Source: Hyalangium versicolor (lineage in GTDB: Bacteria; Myxococcota; Myxococcia; Myxococcales; Myxococcaceae). From it: a stretch of 64,000 nucleotides of DNA. Under the pieces are notes generated by a model, which was not told the DNA's origin, did no database searches, and saw only the letters and a program-made list of their open reading frames with translations. Location: NCBI RefSeq assembly GCF_020103695.1, contig NZ_JAHXBF010000013.1:186001-250000 (forward strand), written 5' to 3'. Below, piece by piece: positions 25,948 to 34,502 of the stretch (position 1 is the stretch's first letter; the number at the start of each line of letters is the position of its first letter). The translations under genes and the position numbers were made by a program.

Positions 25948-27366
25948 ATGACGAACCCTGCTCAGAGAGGTCCGTATGGTCCGGCGTACGGCGAACTGCT
26001 GGGGTCGTGGCGAGTGCTGGAGCCGCTCGGTGTTGGCACCTACGGCTCGGTATACCGGGCGGCGCTGGCGGACCGGCCCGAGGCCCGGGAGTACGCTCTG
26101 AAGCTGGCCTACTACGCGGACGATGCGCGCTTCGAGCGTGAGGCGGAGGTGCTCTCGCGCATCCGCCATCCGAACGTGCCGCGCTACCACGACCGAGGTG
26201 TGTGGCAGGACTCGCAGGGGCGACGTTACCCCTATGTGGTGATGCAGCGGGCGGAGGGAGTTCCCCTGTATGACTGGGCCAAGGCGCACGGCATCACCAA
26301 TCGCCAAGCGCTCCAAGTGCTGGCGCAGGTGGCTCGGGCTCTGGAAGCCACCCACCAGCATGGCCTGCACCGGGACGTGAAGGGGGACAACGTGCTGATG
26401 GACAGGGAAGGGCGGGTCATGCTCGTGGATTTCGGCCTGGCCTTCCACCCCGAGGCCCGTCCGGTCACGGACACGGTGATTCCGCCGGGCACGGAGCCCT
26501 ACCGCAGCCCCCAGTTGTTGCGCTTCCGCTACGACTTCCGGCTCGACGGCGAGGCGTACTACCGGTACCGGCCGGAGGATGACCTGTACGCCCTCGGGGT
26601 GACGGCATACCGGCTGGTGACGGGCACGTATCCTCCTCCGGGAACGGATCCCGAGTGCGAGGACGATCCGCAGCGGCCGCGGCCGGTGCGCCGGGTGCCC
26701 CCGAGCGAGCTGGCCAGCGTGTGTCCGGAGTTGGAGAAGCTCATCCTGCGCATGCTGTCGGAGAAGCCGGAGGCTCGTGGCACTGCGGGGGAGTTGGCTC
26801 AGGCGCTGGAGGAGGCAGCGAAGAGCCTGGGGCGTGCGGGCGGTGTCGCAATCCGGCCTGCTCCGTCGATGGTTCCTACGGAGCGTGCGAAGAACCCAGG
26901 CCCGCGTCCCAAGGTGACGATTCCCAGTTGGCTCATGTGGGCTGGTGCCTCCATGGTGGGCGGCCTGGTGGTCGCGGTGGGAATGGAACTGCTGCGTGGG
27001 GCGGAGCGGGAACCGACGGAACTGCGTCCCTCAATTGTAGAGGTAGTGCAGGAACCGGCGGCGAGAGTTGATGAGACGGTGGGGCTTGCGGATGCGGGGG
27101 TGGAGGAACGCGTCTTCTCTACGTCAGTGGGCATTCCCCAGGCGGGAGGGGCTCCCTCTGTTCTGGCGTTGCCGTTTCCCAGGACGCCGGTGCCTGGCCA
27201 GAAGAAACCACCCTGTGACCCGCGGTCGGAGCACCTCATTCTCGGCGCATGCTGGACGCGTATCGACATGAAGCCGCCCTGTGGGGCTTCTGCCTATGAG
27301 TTCGACGGCAAATGCGTGCTCCCCAGCGTCATTACTCAACGCTCGCCTACCTCGGATCCTCCGTGA
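25948..27366 (+). CDS. membrane-anchored eukaryote-type Ser/Thr protein kinase
   Basis: A 472-residue protein with a kinase domain at about 17-290: glycine loop GVGTYGSVY, catalytic loop LHRDVKGDNVLM, DFG motif VDFGLA, and GTEPYRSPQLL in the activation segment. After a Pro/Lys linker there is one membrane helix (WLMWAGASMVGGLVVAVGM, about 330-350) and a periplasmic tail of about 120 residues with four Cys, ending PPCGASAYEFDGKCVLP. All catalytic residues are present. RBS GGAGAGGCG. Myxobacteria have many such kinases with Cys-containing tails of unknown ligand. It is followed on the other strand by two very small genes. Confidence 0.93.
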   Translation: MTNPAQRGPYGPAYGELLGSWRVLEPLGVGTYGSVYRAALADRPEAREYALKLAYYADDARFEREAEVLSRIRHPNVPRYHDRGVWQDSQGRRYPYVVMQRAEGVPLYDWAKAHGITNRQALQVLAQVARALEATHQHGLHRDVKGDNVLMDREGRVMLVDFGLAFHPEARPVTDTVIPPGTEPYRSPQLLRFRYDFRLDGEAYYRYRPEDDLYALGVTAYRLVTGTYPPPGTDPECEDDPQRPRPVRRVPPSELASVCPELEKLILRMLSEKPEARGTAGELAQALEEAAKSLGRAGGVAIRPAPSMVPTERAKNPGPRPKVTIPSWLMWAGASMVGGLVVAVGMELLRGAEREPTELRPSIVEVVQEPAARVDETVGLADAGVEERVFSTSVGIPQAGGAPSVLALPFPRTPVPGQKKPPCDPRSEHLILGACWTRIDMKPPCGASAYEFDGKCVLPSVITQRSPTSDPP

Positions 27367-27379
27367 GGTCTCTCCCCGT

Positions 27380-27559
27380 CTACTCGTGGTCTTCGCGCTT
27401 TCTCTGCCGGGGGATGAGCACGGTCTGTGAGCGTGTCGTCAGCATGTGCTCACACCACTCTCGCCACTTCTCGGGGGAGGGTTTCGCCCTCTTCTCGTCG
27501 AGCATCTTGCGGATCAGTTCGTCGTGGCGCTCGGTGTAATCGTCTGGTGGCTTCGGCAT
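27380..27559 (-). CDS. 59-residue hypothetical protein
   Basis: A short gene with a strong RBS (GGAGGGGG directly before ATG 27559) encoding a 59-residue charged, helical protein that begins MPKPPDDYTERHDELIRKML and ends RKREDHE. It lies 12 bp downstream of the 77-residue gene, so the two appear to be an operon. I do not recognise the family. The charged helix suggests a small regulatory or binding protein. Confidence 0.6.
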   Translation of the reverse strand: MPKPPDDYTERHDELIRKMLDEKRAKPSPEKWREWCEHMLTTRSQTVLIPRQRKREDHE

Positions 27560-27571
27560 TCCCCCTCCCGT

Positions 27572-27805
27572 CTACTCGTCCTGATGAAGGCTCTCGTGAA
27601 GCCTGGCGACCAGTGTGTCGAGAAACTGCTGCTGGGAGTCTGTGAGGCGAGAACTCCCGCACTCGGCTCGGACGAATTCATTTGCGGCTTGCCGAAGGGC
27701 TGCCCGCTTCTGGTGTGCCAGCAGCACCACCAGCCCATCCTCCCTCGCATCGTCATCCAATTGCTCGATGATACGGACGCAAGTATGGAACATCCAGGCC
27801 ACCAT
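27572..27805 (-). CDS. 77-residue hypothetical protein
   Basis: ATG at 27805 gives a 77-residue, mostly helical protein (CVRIIEQLDDDAREDGLVVL ... QQQFLDTLVARLHESLHQDE). The frame can be extended to a TTG at 27874, but that part is Pro/Arg-rich and not convincing. A competing frame in the same place starts with a poly-Leu lipoprotein-like signal (ATG 27861), but beyond the signal it looks like an off-frame translation. The next gene follows after 12 bp, and both end with the same GAGTAGACGGG string. Unknown function. Confidence 0.5.
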   Translation of the reverse strand: MVAWMFHTCVRIIEQLDDDAREDGLVVLLAHQKRAALRQAANEFVRAECGSSRLTDSQQQFLDTLVARLHESLHQDE

Positions 27806-27997
27806 GCACCGCCTGGGGAGGCGCACCCGACTACGAGGAGGAGGAGCAAGAGGAGGGGCATCGTGGGGGCGCAAGTCTACTCCGCGTCGCCCGCCTCAAG
27901 CCGAAGATGGAGGGGATTCTCTCGCCATGCAGGAAAGGGGGACTCGCAAAATCACAGTCGTTCAGGGCATTAAGTACGACTGGAGCACCGAGCGGAG

Positions 27998-28072
27998 GTG
28001 GCTCCATTCCGCGAGCTCAACCCCTTTGCTAAGGCCGCGAAGCCGGAGCAGAAGGAACTGGCCGAGGATTGA
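27998..28072 (+). other. possible gene remnant in 27806-28097
   Basis: The 292-bp stretch between the small genes and the DUF4010 gene has no full gene. It holds a 24-codon frame (GTG 27998 to TGA 28070) ending ELNPFAKAAKPEQKELAED, which reads like the C-terminal tail of a real protein, with an in-frame stop upstream. It may be a decayed 3' end or a very small gene. Weak evidence. Confidence 0.25.
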
Positions 28073-28097
28073 ACTCGGCTGCGTCACTCTCCCGCCG

Positions 28098-29378
28098 TCA
28101 GTGGAGCATCCCCGGCAGCCGGGTCTGCACGAACGCGCCCACGAGCCCCAGGATGACCACCACGCCCAGCGAGCGGCCCAGTCGCAATGTCAGCGAGCGC
28201 TGCTCGGAGACTCGCGCCACCAGGACGAAGTTGATCCCCGCGCTCGCCAGTGACGCGATGATGGCTCCCATCCCCGCGACCGCCGGAGTGATCGTCCCGT
28301 GCGAGCACAGCGCCGCAGCGGACGCCACGGCCGAGGCACTCGAGACCAACCCTCCCACGGCGCTGACCGCGTAGAAGCCAAACCGGCCCAACAGGTTCTG
28401 TCCCACCGTCCCCACCGCTTGCAGCGCCAGGAAGATCAGGCCGAACTTCAGTGCTGAGAGCAGCGAGAAGGGCGACTTGAGTGGAAGCGTAGGTGCTTCA
28501 CTCTCGGCCTTGGCCGGCGCTCGGGCTCGCACCAGGGCCAGCCCCGTGCTCGACAGCAGGATCAGCACGAGCGGCAATGCCGAATCCACGAACGCCCCAA
28601 AGGACAGCAGCCCCAGCAGCACCGCATTGCGCAGCGCCATCGCCGCCGTGGCCAGCATGACGCCTCGGTAGGCCACGTCCAGCAGGCGGCCGGCCGACTC
28701 CCGGACACGGTTGGCCATCTCCGTCACCGTGACCGTACTGTTCACCAGGCCTCCCAGGAAGCCCGTCATCTCCACTCCGCGCGCCCCGAACCCCTTCCAC
28801 AACAGGTAGTTCACGAAGCCGATCGCCGCGATGAGGATCACCGTCACCCACGCCGCCCGCGGCGCGATGAGCCCCCAGGGATCCACGGGCTGCGCCGGCA
28901 GTGCCGGGTAGATGGCGAAGGCGAGGATGGCCAGCAGGATCGCCGAGCGCAGCTCCTCTGCCGTGATCTGATGGCTGAACGCCGCCAGACGCTCCTTCCA
29001 CGTAAGCAGCCCCGCGGCTGTCACCGCCACCGCCGCAGGCGTCACCGTGTGTCCCAGCCCGCACAGCACGCCCGTGAAGCCCGTGACGAGCAGGGCCGCG
29101 GACGTCGTCAGCTCGGTGGTTCCCTCCGAGCGCAGGGACTGCCAGTTGAGGAAGGTGATCAGCACCCCCAGCAGCGCGATGCTCAGCAGTGCGAACGGCG
29201 GCCCGAGCAGCCCGCCCAGCCCCCCCAGCAGCGAGGCGAATCCGAAGGTGCGCAGGCCCGCTTCCTTGCCTCGCCACTCGCGCTCCAGCCCCACGAAGAG
29301 CCCCACCGCGAGCGCCAGGGTGAGGCGCATCAACGTCTGGAGCGGCGGCCAGGTGATGACCGGGGGAAGTCCTTCCAT
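28098..29378 (-). CDS. MgtC-like/DUF4010 integral membrane protein
   Basis: A 426-residue protein beginning at ATG 29378. The N-terminal ~150 residues resemble MgtC/SapB (LALAVGLFVGLEREWRGKEAGLRTF, the conserved GLERE-R motif) and the rest is the DUF4010 helical bundle with about ten more hydrophobic segments, including GFLGGLVNSTVTVTEMANR and GLVSSASAVASAAAL. It lies 22 bp after the aquaporin-fusion gene and is probably co-transcribed with it. Known of the family: MgtC-like domains modulate Mg2+/P-type ATPases, and DUF4010 is uncharacterised. Transport of a small ion or solute is plausible. Confidence 0.85.
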   Translation of the reverse strand: MEGLPPVITWPPLQTLMRLTLALAVGLFVGLEREWRGKEAGLRTFGFASLLGGLGGLLGPPFALLSIALLGVLITFLNWQSLRSEGTTELTTSAALLVTGFTGVLCGLGHTVTPAAVAVTAAGLLTWKERLAAFSHQITAEELRSAILLAILAFAIYPALPAQPVDPWGLIAPRAAWVTVILIAAIGFVNYLLWKGFGARGVEMTGFLGGLVNSTVTVTEMANRVRESAGRLLDVAYRGVMLATAAMALRNAVLLGLLSFGAFVDSALPLVLILLSSTGLALVRARAPAKAESEAPTLPLKSPFSLLSALKFGLIFLALQAVGTVGQNLLGRFGFYAVSAVGGLVSSASAVASAAALCSHGTITPAVAGMGAIIASLASAGINFVLVARVSEQRSLTLRLGRSLGVVVILGLVGAFVQTRLPGMLH

Positions 29379-29400
29379 GGCAGTTCTCTCTCGATGAATC

Positions 29401-30477
29401 TCAGGTGACGGCGTGGGGGCCCTCGCGTGAGGGGCTCTCCACGACATGGAGCCGCTCCCACCCCTGCCGGACGAGCAACTGCCGGAGGCGCGGCCGCAGC
29501 TCCTCCGCCAGCGCGCGAGCATCCTCGCTGCTCTCCAGCGGCCGGGCCGGCAGCAACCAACGCTCCTGGTAGCGCTGGCGGAGCGGAGGCCCTTCCGGCA
29601 ACTCCAGGAGGATGACCCACTCGGGCTCCTGGGCCCGTACGCGAAGCACTGCGGGGGTGAGGCCCATCCTGCGGATCAGTCCCTCCACGGGAGCGGGAAC
29701 CCCTGCTTCACCCGTGGACGGATGGGCGGCCTCGGCGAAGGCGAACTGGGGGTGAGCCAGGCTATTGAAGAGGGCAGCGGCCAGCTGGGCCGGGCCTGGC
29801 ACCGCACAGGTGAAGACGACCTTCCGGGGGGCCTCGGCCCGCACATTCCTTCCCAACAACCAGCGGAAGAGGCAGACGGCCAGTGCCGCGCCCAGCAGTT
29901 GCGCCGCCACGAACGACTCCACCTCGAACGGGCGGATCGTGTCCGGCCTCGCGCTGGCCGCACGCGCCAGGACCAAGGCCGGGTTGGCCAACGAGCGCGA
30001 GTCAGTGAACCACACCGTCGCCGCCACATAGGCCGCGATCGCGAACGGGGTGGAGGAGGGCCGCAAGCGGACACAGCCGCACACCACCACGAGCAGCCCG
30101 AACGTCGCCACGAGCTCCGTGAGGAACTGGGCAGTGCCGGCTGCCGGAGCGCGCACGGCGATGAGCAGAGGCTCGCTGCACATCACGTGCGCCAGCAGCC
30201 TCCCGGCCAGCCCGCCCAGCATCTGCGAGACCGCGTACAGCGGCACTTCATGCCACGGTGCCCCTTCCTCCAGCGCATCCGCGAAGGTGAGCGCGGGGTT
30301 GAAGTGGGCTCCCGACAGCGGCCGTAGCACCAGCGTCATGCATGCCAGCACGCTCCCAGCCGCGAGCGACATGAACAGGCGCCCCTCCAGGGCACTGGCG
30401 CCCAGGTGTTCGGCGATGTGGTGGGCCCCTTCCAGCGCCACGACCAGCAGCCCACAGCCCAAGGCCTCGGTCGCCAT
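29401..30477 (-). CDS. aquaporin fused to degenerate LMW phosphatase/arsenate-reductase-like domain
   Basis: A 358-residue fusion. Residues about 1-220 form an MIP channel with first NPA box SGAHFNPAL and second box LANPALVLAR. Residues about 230-358 resemble an LMW-PTP/ArsC domain (VVFTCAVPGPAQLAAALFNSLA ... VPAPVEGLIRRMGLTP). Aquaglyceroporin-ArsC fusions that reduce arsenate and release arsenite are known in actinobacteria. Here the phosphatase signature C-x5-R is lost: Cys is kept but Arg is replaced by Ala and the following Ser by Gln, and the DPxG general-acid loop is absent, so the domain is probably inactive. The start is uncertain: ATG 30477 is used, but the frame extends to GTG 30612 and GGAGG lies before a TTG about 75 bp upstream. 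Confidence 0.75.
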   Translation of the reverse strand: MATEALGCGLLVVALEGAHHIAEHLGASALEGRLFMSLAAGSVLACMTLVLRPLSGAHFNPALTFADALEEGAPWHEVPLYAVSQMLGGLAGRLLAHVMCSEPLLIAVRAPAAGTAQFLTELVATFGLLVVVCGCVRLRPSSTPFAIAAYVAATVWFTDSRSLANPALVLARAASARPDTIRPFEVESFVAAQLLGAALAVCLFRWLLGRNVRAEAPRKVVFTCAVPGPAQLAAALFNSLAHPQFAFAEAAHPSTGEAGVPAPVEGLIRRMGLTPAVLRVRAQEPEWVILLELPEGPPLRQRYQERWLLPARPLESSEDARALAEELRPRLRQLLVRQGWERLHVVESPSREGPHAVT

Positions 30478-30689
30478 GCGCCGGCGCAGGTCCACTCGTG
30501 AATGTGGCTGGGCCCGCACGCGAAGACGCTCGTTCAGAGTTGGTGCCTGCAAGGTGCCGGGGACCTCCTTCCCACCAGGTCCTGGGCTTCGAGCTGCAGG
30601 GCCAATCTTCACCCTACGCCTCGGACGGATCAGGCGTCAACGACCCCTCCCCAGGCCTGTTGGCTGGACGGAGACGAGGCCGCCAGCCC

Positions 30690-31394
30690 TCATCGCTCCA
30701 TGAAGTACCGGCGGCGCTGAGGAGGCAGCTTCTCGATGGCATAGCGGAGCATGGTGCGCGGCATCTCCCCGGCATGGCGCTCGAGGAACGACTCCAGGCG
30801 GGCAAGGTCTCGATCCCCCACCTCGCGCAGCATCCAGCCCACGGCCTTGTGCAGCAGATCGTGCGGATCGTGCAGCAGGCGCTCCGCGATCGCCAGGGTG
30901 TCCTCGAAGTCTCCGCGCCGGATGAAGGTCTGGGTGGAGATGATCGCGATGCGCCGCTTCCATATCGAGGGCGCCTTCGCGAACGTGTACAGCATCTCCC
31001 GGAGCTCCGGGTGGGCGACCATATGCTCGCCGAAGATCTTCGGCGCCATGGTGTCCACGATGTCCCAGTTGTTCACCTGCGTCACGTGCTTGCGGCAGAA
31101 GGCGAAGAGCTTCCCCCGAGTCTCCTCGTCTGCCTTGCGGAACTGCTCCGTGAGGATGAGGAACCCCGTGAGGCGGTGCTCATGGATGGGGCTGTCCACC
31201 AGCTTCGCCACCTGCGGCAGCGGCGTGTCCCGGTGGCTCCGGGCAATGCGGCGCTGGTGAGGCACCGTCACCCCGAGGAACCGATCTCCCTCCGCATATT
31301 CCCCCGGGCCCGTCTTGAAGAACCGCGGGAAGAACGCGGCCTTCTCCGGGCTGGCGGCCTGGGCCAACTCCTTCATGATGGTCTCGGCGGACAT
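30690..31394 (-). CDS. AlkD-like DNA alkylation repair glycosylase
   Basis: A 234-residue all-helical HEAT-like protein with the AlkD features: an N-terminal FFKTGPGEYAEGDRFLGV, then NNWDIVD (Trp and catalytic Asp that line the lesion pocket), WKRRIAIIST, and KAVGWMLREVG. Known of the family: these enzymes remove N3- and N7-alkylated purines, with AlkD acting without flipping the base. A strong RBS (GGAGGGG) precedes ATG 31394. Length matches the family. Confidence 0.92.
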   Translation of the reverse strand: MSAETIMKELAQAASPEKAAFFPRFFKTGPGEYAEGDRFLGVTVPHQRRIARSHRDTPLPQVAKLVDSPIHEHRLTGFLILTEQFRKADEETRGKLFAFCRKHVTQVNNWDIVDTMAPKIFGEHMVAHPELREMLYTFAKAPSIWKRRIAIISTQTFIRRGDFEDTLAIAERLLHDPHDLLHKAVGWMLREVGDRDLARLESFLERHAGEMPRTMLRYAIEKLPPQRRRYFMER

Positions 31395-31524
31395 CGTCCC
31401 CTCCGGGCGCGGAGTCTACCCAGCAGGCCAGGCCCCCGGAGGCTTCTTCACAGGAGATCGCGAGGGCAGAGCCGACGAGGAAGCGCGTCTGGCCTTCACT
31501 GCCGCTCTTCGCTAGACACCGCCC

Positions 31525-31896
31525 ATGGGAAACGAACAGGGAATCACGTCGTTCGTGAAGCTGCTCGTGTCGGACGGCGAGCGTTCCGCGAGCTTCTACG
31601 AGGGGCTCGGCTTCGAGCGGATGCCGTCGGAGCCTCCCTTCATCCACCTGCGCTGGGCCGAGAGCGCGGACGTCTACCTGGTCGTCACCCGAGCGGGCGC
31701 GGCCCTGCCGGGAAAGCGCGGCCTGGGCGTGCTGGTGGGCTTCCGGACCGGCCCCGAGGGCGTCGCCGCCGTAGCGGGACGGGCGGTGAAGCTCGGCGTG
31801 GAGGCCGAGGGCCCCACCCTCCAGCCCTGGCACACCCGGGAGATCCTCATCACCGATCCCGACGGGTACCGGCTGAACTTCATCGAGCCCGCCTGA
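31525..31896 (+). CDS. VOC (glyoxalase/bleomycin-resistance) family protein
   Basis: A 123-residue protein with the paired beta-alpha-beta-beta-beta modules of the vicinal oxygen chelate superfamily. SERSASFYEGLGFE-like start (GERSASFYEGLGFE), FIHLRWAESADVYLVV and the closing PDGYRLNFIEPA are typical. The metal-ligand pattern is incomplete for a classical lactoylglutathione lyase, so it may be a binding or resistance protein. Divergent from the alkD-like gene. Confidence 0.8.
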   Translation: MGNEQGITSFVKLLVSDGERSASFYEGLGFERMPSEPPFIHLRWAESADVYLVVTRAGAALPGKRGLGVLVGFRTGPEGVAAVAGRAVKLGVEAEGPTLQPWHTREILITDPDGYRLNFIEPA

Positions 31897-31917
31897 GCCC
31901 CGCGCTCGCGGTGACGC

Positions 31918-33147
31918 TCAGCGAGCCGTGGCGGGGTAGAGGTACTTGAGGATGTCGTCGATGCGGTCCGCCCACGCCGTCTCGGTGTGGATGGCGCCAG
32001 GGATCTCGACGTACTGGAGATCCTTGCCCTCCACCCAGCCCTCGGCCACCAGGGCGTCGCGCAGCTGCCGGGTGTCGTCCACCGTCTCCTGGCTGCCCTT
32101 GGACTCCTCGGTGCCGATGTCCACCCAGAGCTTCTGCGGCGTCTTCTTCTTCAAGGCCTTCACGCGGGCGAGGATGTCCTTGTTGCCCCAGAACACGGAC
32201 GGGGACACCACGCCCAGCCGCCGGAAGATGTTGGGGTACTTGATGCCCAGGTGCAGCGTGACCAGGCCTCCCAGCGAGGAGCCCGCGAGCCCCGTGTCCT
32301 GAGGGCCCGTCTTCGTCCGGAACGTGCGGTCGATCATCGGCTTGAGCTCCTCGACGAGGAACTTCCCATAGGCGTCCGCGTTGCCTCCGCCGAGGCTGGC
32401 GAACTCGCCGGTGTCCTTCACCTGGGTGTACTCGGAGAAGCGGTCCTCGGTGTTGTACACGCCGACGATGATGAGCGGCTCCACGTCCCCGGCCGTCACC
32501 AACTGCTGGGCCGCCTCGTCCACCCGCCACTCCGCGCCCGTATAGGAAGTCGCGGCGTCCATGAGGTTCTGCCCATCGTGCATGTAGAGCACGGGGTAGC
32601 GGCGCTTGGGGCCCTCGTCATATTCGGGAGGCAGCCAGACGATGATGTCGCGCTTGCGCGGCAGGTACTTCGAGGCAATCCCTCGGAGGTAGCGGACATT
32701 GCCGGTGAGCGTGTGCTGCGCGGGAGTCTTGGTTTGATCCGCCCAGCGGGCCACCGTGAGGGTGAGTTCCTGGGTGGCCTTGTCGCCCACCCGCAGCTTG
32801 CGGTTGGAGATCTCCTGCCCGGTGGCGTCCTTCTCCACCGTCTCCCAGGTGCCGCGCGTCACCTTGAACTCGATCCCCGTCCCCATGGGCAGGGAGATGT
32901 TCCCCGAGTAGCGCCCGTCCGGCGTGCGCGTCAGCTTCAATCCCTTGCCGTTCCACTGGCCCAGCGAGGGGTGGTTGCCGGAGATCCACACCTCCGCGTC
33001 GGCCGTGGTCTCCAGCGGGACCCCCACATCGAAGGTGATCTGGGGGTCCGGGGGTTGTCCAGCTGGGGCCGGGCCTGCCGCGCAGACTCCGAACCCCACG
33101 GTGAGCCACAGCAGGAACGCTACCGGGAAGACATGTCGTTGCGTCAT
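31918..33147 (-). CDS. secreted esterase with N-terminal CBM20-like domain
   Basis: A 409-residue protein with a signal peptide, a CBM20-type starch-binding-like domain at about 35-130 (VWISGNHPSLGQWN ... FKVTRGTWETVEKDATG), and a Fes/esterase-D-type alpha/beta hydrolase (about 155-405). The hydrolase has WLPPEYDEGPKRRYPVLYMHDGQNL, the nucleophile elbow GSSLGGLV and the terminal His in GAIHTETAW. Known of the family: enterochelin esterases, carbohydrate acetyl/feruloyl esterases. With a CBM20 module, a role in removing acyl groups from polysaccharide is most likely (inference). Confidence 0.85.
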   Translation of the reverse strand: MTQRHVFPVAFLLWLTVGFGVCAAGPAPAGQPPDPQITFDVGVPLETTADAEVWISGNHPSLGQWNGKGLKLTRTPDGRYSGNISLPMGTGIEFKVTRGTWETVEKDATGQEISNRKLRVGDKATQELTLTVARWADQTKTPAQHTLTGNVRYLRGIASKYLPRKRDIIVWLPPEYDEGPKRRYPVLYMHDGQNLMDAATSYTGAEWRVDEAAQQLVTAGDVEPLIIVGVYNTEDRFSEYTQVKDTGEFASLGGGNADAYGKFLVEELKPMIDRTFRTKTGPQDTGLAGSSLGGLVTLHLGIKYPNIFRRLGVVSPSVFWGNKDILARVKALKKKTPQKLWVDIGTEESKGSQETVDDTRQLRDALVAEGWVEGKDLQYVEIPGAIHTETAWADRIDDILKYLYPATAR

Positions 33148-33202
33148 GGCCGGGGAAGATAGCTCACGCTTCCCCGGCTTCCCGTGCGGAACTGCAGGAG
33201 GT

Positions 33203-34381
33203 TCACTCCTTGTGCGCGGCGGGACGTTCAGTGCCGGGCGGCAGGTCCCTCTCGCCCAGGTTCACCGCGCCGATCCAGCGCGTGCGATCGAAGCGGTTGA
33301 GGTTCTTGTTGGCGACGACCTGGAAGGCGGTGGAGCTGCCCTGCGCGGCGATCTCCACCGACCAGCCGAGGAACACCTGCCACAGCCGGAACCACCACTC
33401 GCCGTACGTCTTCACCACCTCGGCCCGGTTCTGCATCCAGTTGTCGTACCAGCGCGAGATGGTGAGCGAGTAGTGGATGCCGATGTTCTCCACCGAGTGG
33501 ATCTCGAAGCCCGCCTTCTCCAGGTTCTCCACCACGAAGCTCAGCGGCATGGAGGCGTCCGCGCCGGGGAAGATGTACTTGTTCATGAAGAGGCCCCACA
33601 CCAGGTCCTCCAGGTTGAAGCCCAGCAGGCCCGCGCGCGCGCGCAGGCCGGCGATCTGGAGGAAGAAGATGCCGTCGTCCTCGAGCAGGCCATACACCTG
33701 CTCCAGGAAGGTCTGGAACCGGCGCACGCCCACGTGCTCGGCCATCTCCAGGCAGGAGATCTTGTTGAAGCGCTCCTTGGGGATGTCGCGGTAGTCCATC
33801 ACCAGCGCGCGGGCGGAGGAGGACACGCCCTCCTTGGCGCACTGCTCGTTGGCGAAGGCCGCGCCCTTCTCGGCCACAGTGACGCCGGTGGCGTCCACGC
33901 CGAAGTCCCGGGCGGCGTGCGCCACCAGGGTTCCCCAGCCGCAGCCGATGTCCAGCAGCCGCTCGCCCTTCTTCAGCTGCATCTTCTCGCAGACCAGCCG
34001 GATCTTCTGATCCTGCGCCTGCTCCAGCGTGTCCCCGATCGAGCGGAAGAAGCCGGAGGTGTACACCATGCGGGGCCCGAGGAAGGCGCCGAAGAAGTCG
34101 TTGCCGCGATCGTAGTGCTGGCGGCCGATGCGGATGTCCTGCTCCTGCGAGTGGATGATCACCTCGGGCAGGAAGCGGGTGAAGACGAACTTGAAGTGGT
34201 CCTTCACCAGGCTGTAGTCCACCACCACGTCACGCTGCTGGATGAACTCGCGGAAGTCGCCCTGGATGTCGACGCGCTCGTGGATGTAGTCGTCGATGAG
34301 GGTGGTGATGGGGACCTTCTGGTTCCCATAGCGTGCCTGGACTTCCGATGATTTGGGTGCGATGCGCTGGTGAAGAGACAT
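33203..34381 (-). CDS. CFA synthase/sphingolipid C9-methyltransferase-like enzyme
   Basis: A 392-residue SAM-dependent methyltransferase of the cyclopropane fatty acid synthase superfamily, with HYDRGNDFFGAFLGPRMVYTSG (substrate-binding motif), SAM motif I LLDIGCGWGTL, and CLEMAEHVG. The DRGNDFF-x-x-FLGPRMVYTSG block and HFKFVFTRFLPEVIIHS segment resemble fungal sphingolipid C9-methyltransferases more than E. coli Cfa (from memory of the families). No amino-terminal membrane helices as in fungal enzymes. Product: a methyl-branched or cyclopropane lipid. It stands alone, not in an operon with lipid genes. Confidence 0.8.
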   Translation of the reverse strand: MSLHQRIAPKSSEVQARYGNQKVPITTLIDDYIHERVDIQGDFREFIQQRDVVVDYSLVKDHFKFVFTRFLPEVIIHSQEQDIRIGRQHYDRGNDFFGAFLGPRMVYTSGFFRSIGDTLEQAQDQKIRLVCEKMQLKKGERLLDIGCGWGTLVAHAARDFGVDATGVTVAEKGAAFANEQCAKEGVSSSARALVMDYRDIPKERFNKISCLEMAEHVGVRRFQTFLEQVYGLLEDDGIFFLQIAGLRARAGLLGFNLEDLVWGLFMNKYIFPGADASMPLSFVVENLEKAGFEIHSVENIGIHYSLTISRWYDNWMQNRAEVVKTYGEWWFRLWQVFLGWSVEIAAQGSSTAFQVVANKNLNRFDRTRWIGAVNLGERDLPPGTERPAAHKE

Positions 34382-34502
34382 GTTCCGTTCGAACCTGGGG
34401 GAAGAATACCCGCCGCGGGAGTGCGGACGGGGCGCGGGATTCTGTCATCCCCCCGCGTAGGCTCTCAGGGAAATCGCAGCAATCCCACCCCTTCCCGGAA
34501 GT

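Noticed and set aside
27514..27861. Lipoprotein-like frame beginning with poly-Leu and VVGCAS
   Set aside because: After the signal-like start the sequence reads as an off-frame copy of the 77-residue gene; codon use is poor. Kept only as a caution on the start of that gene.
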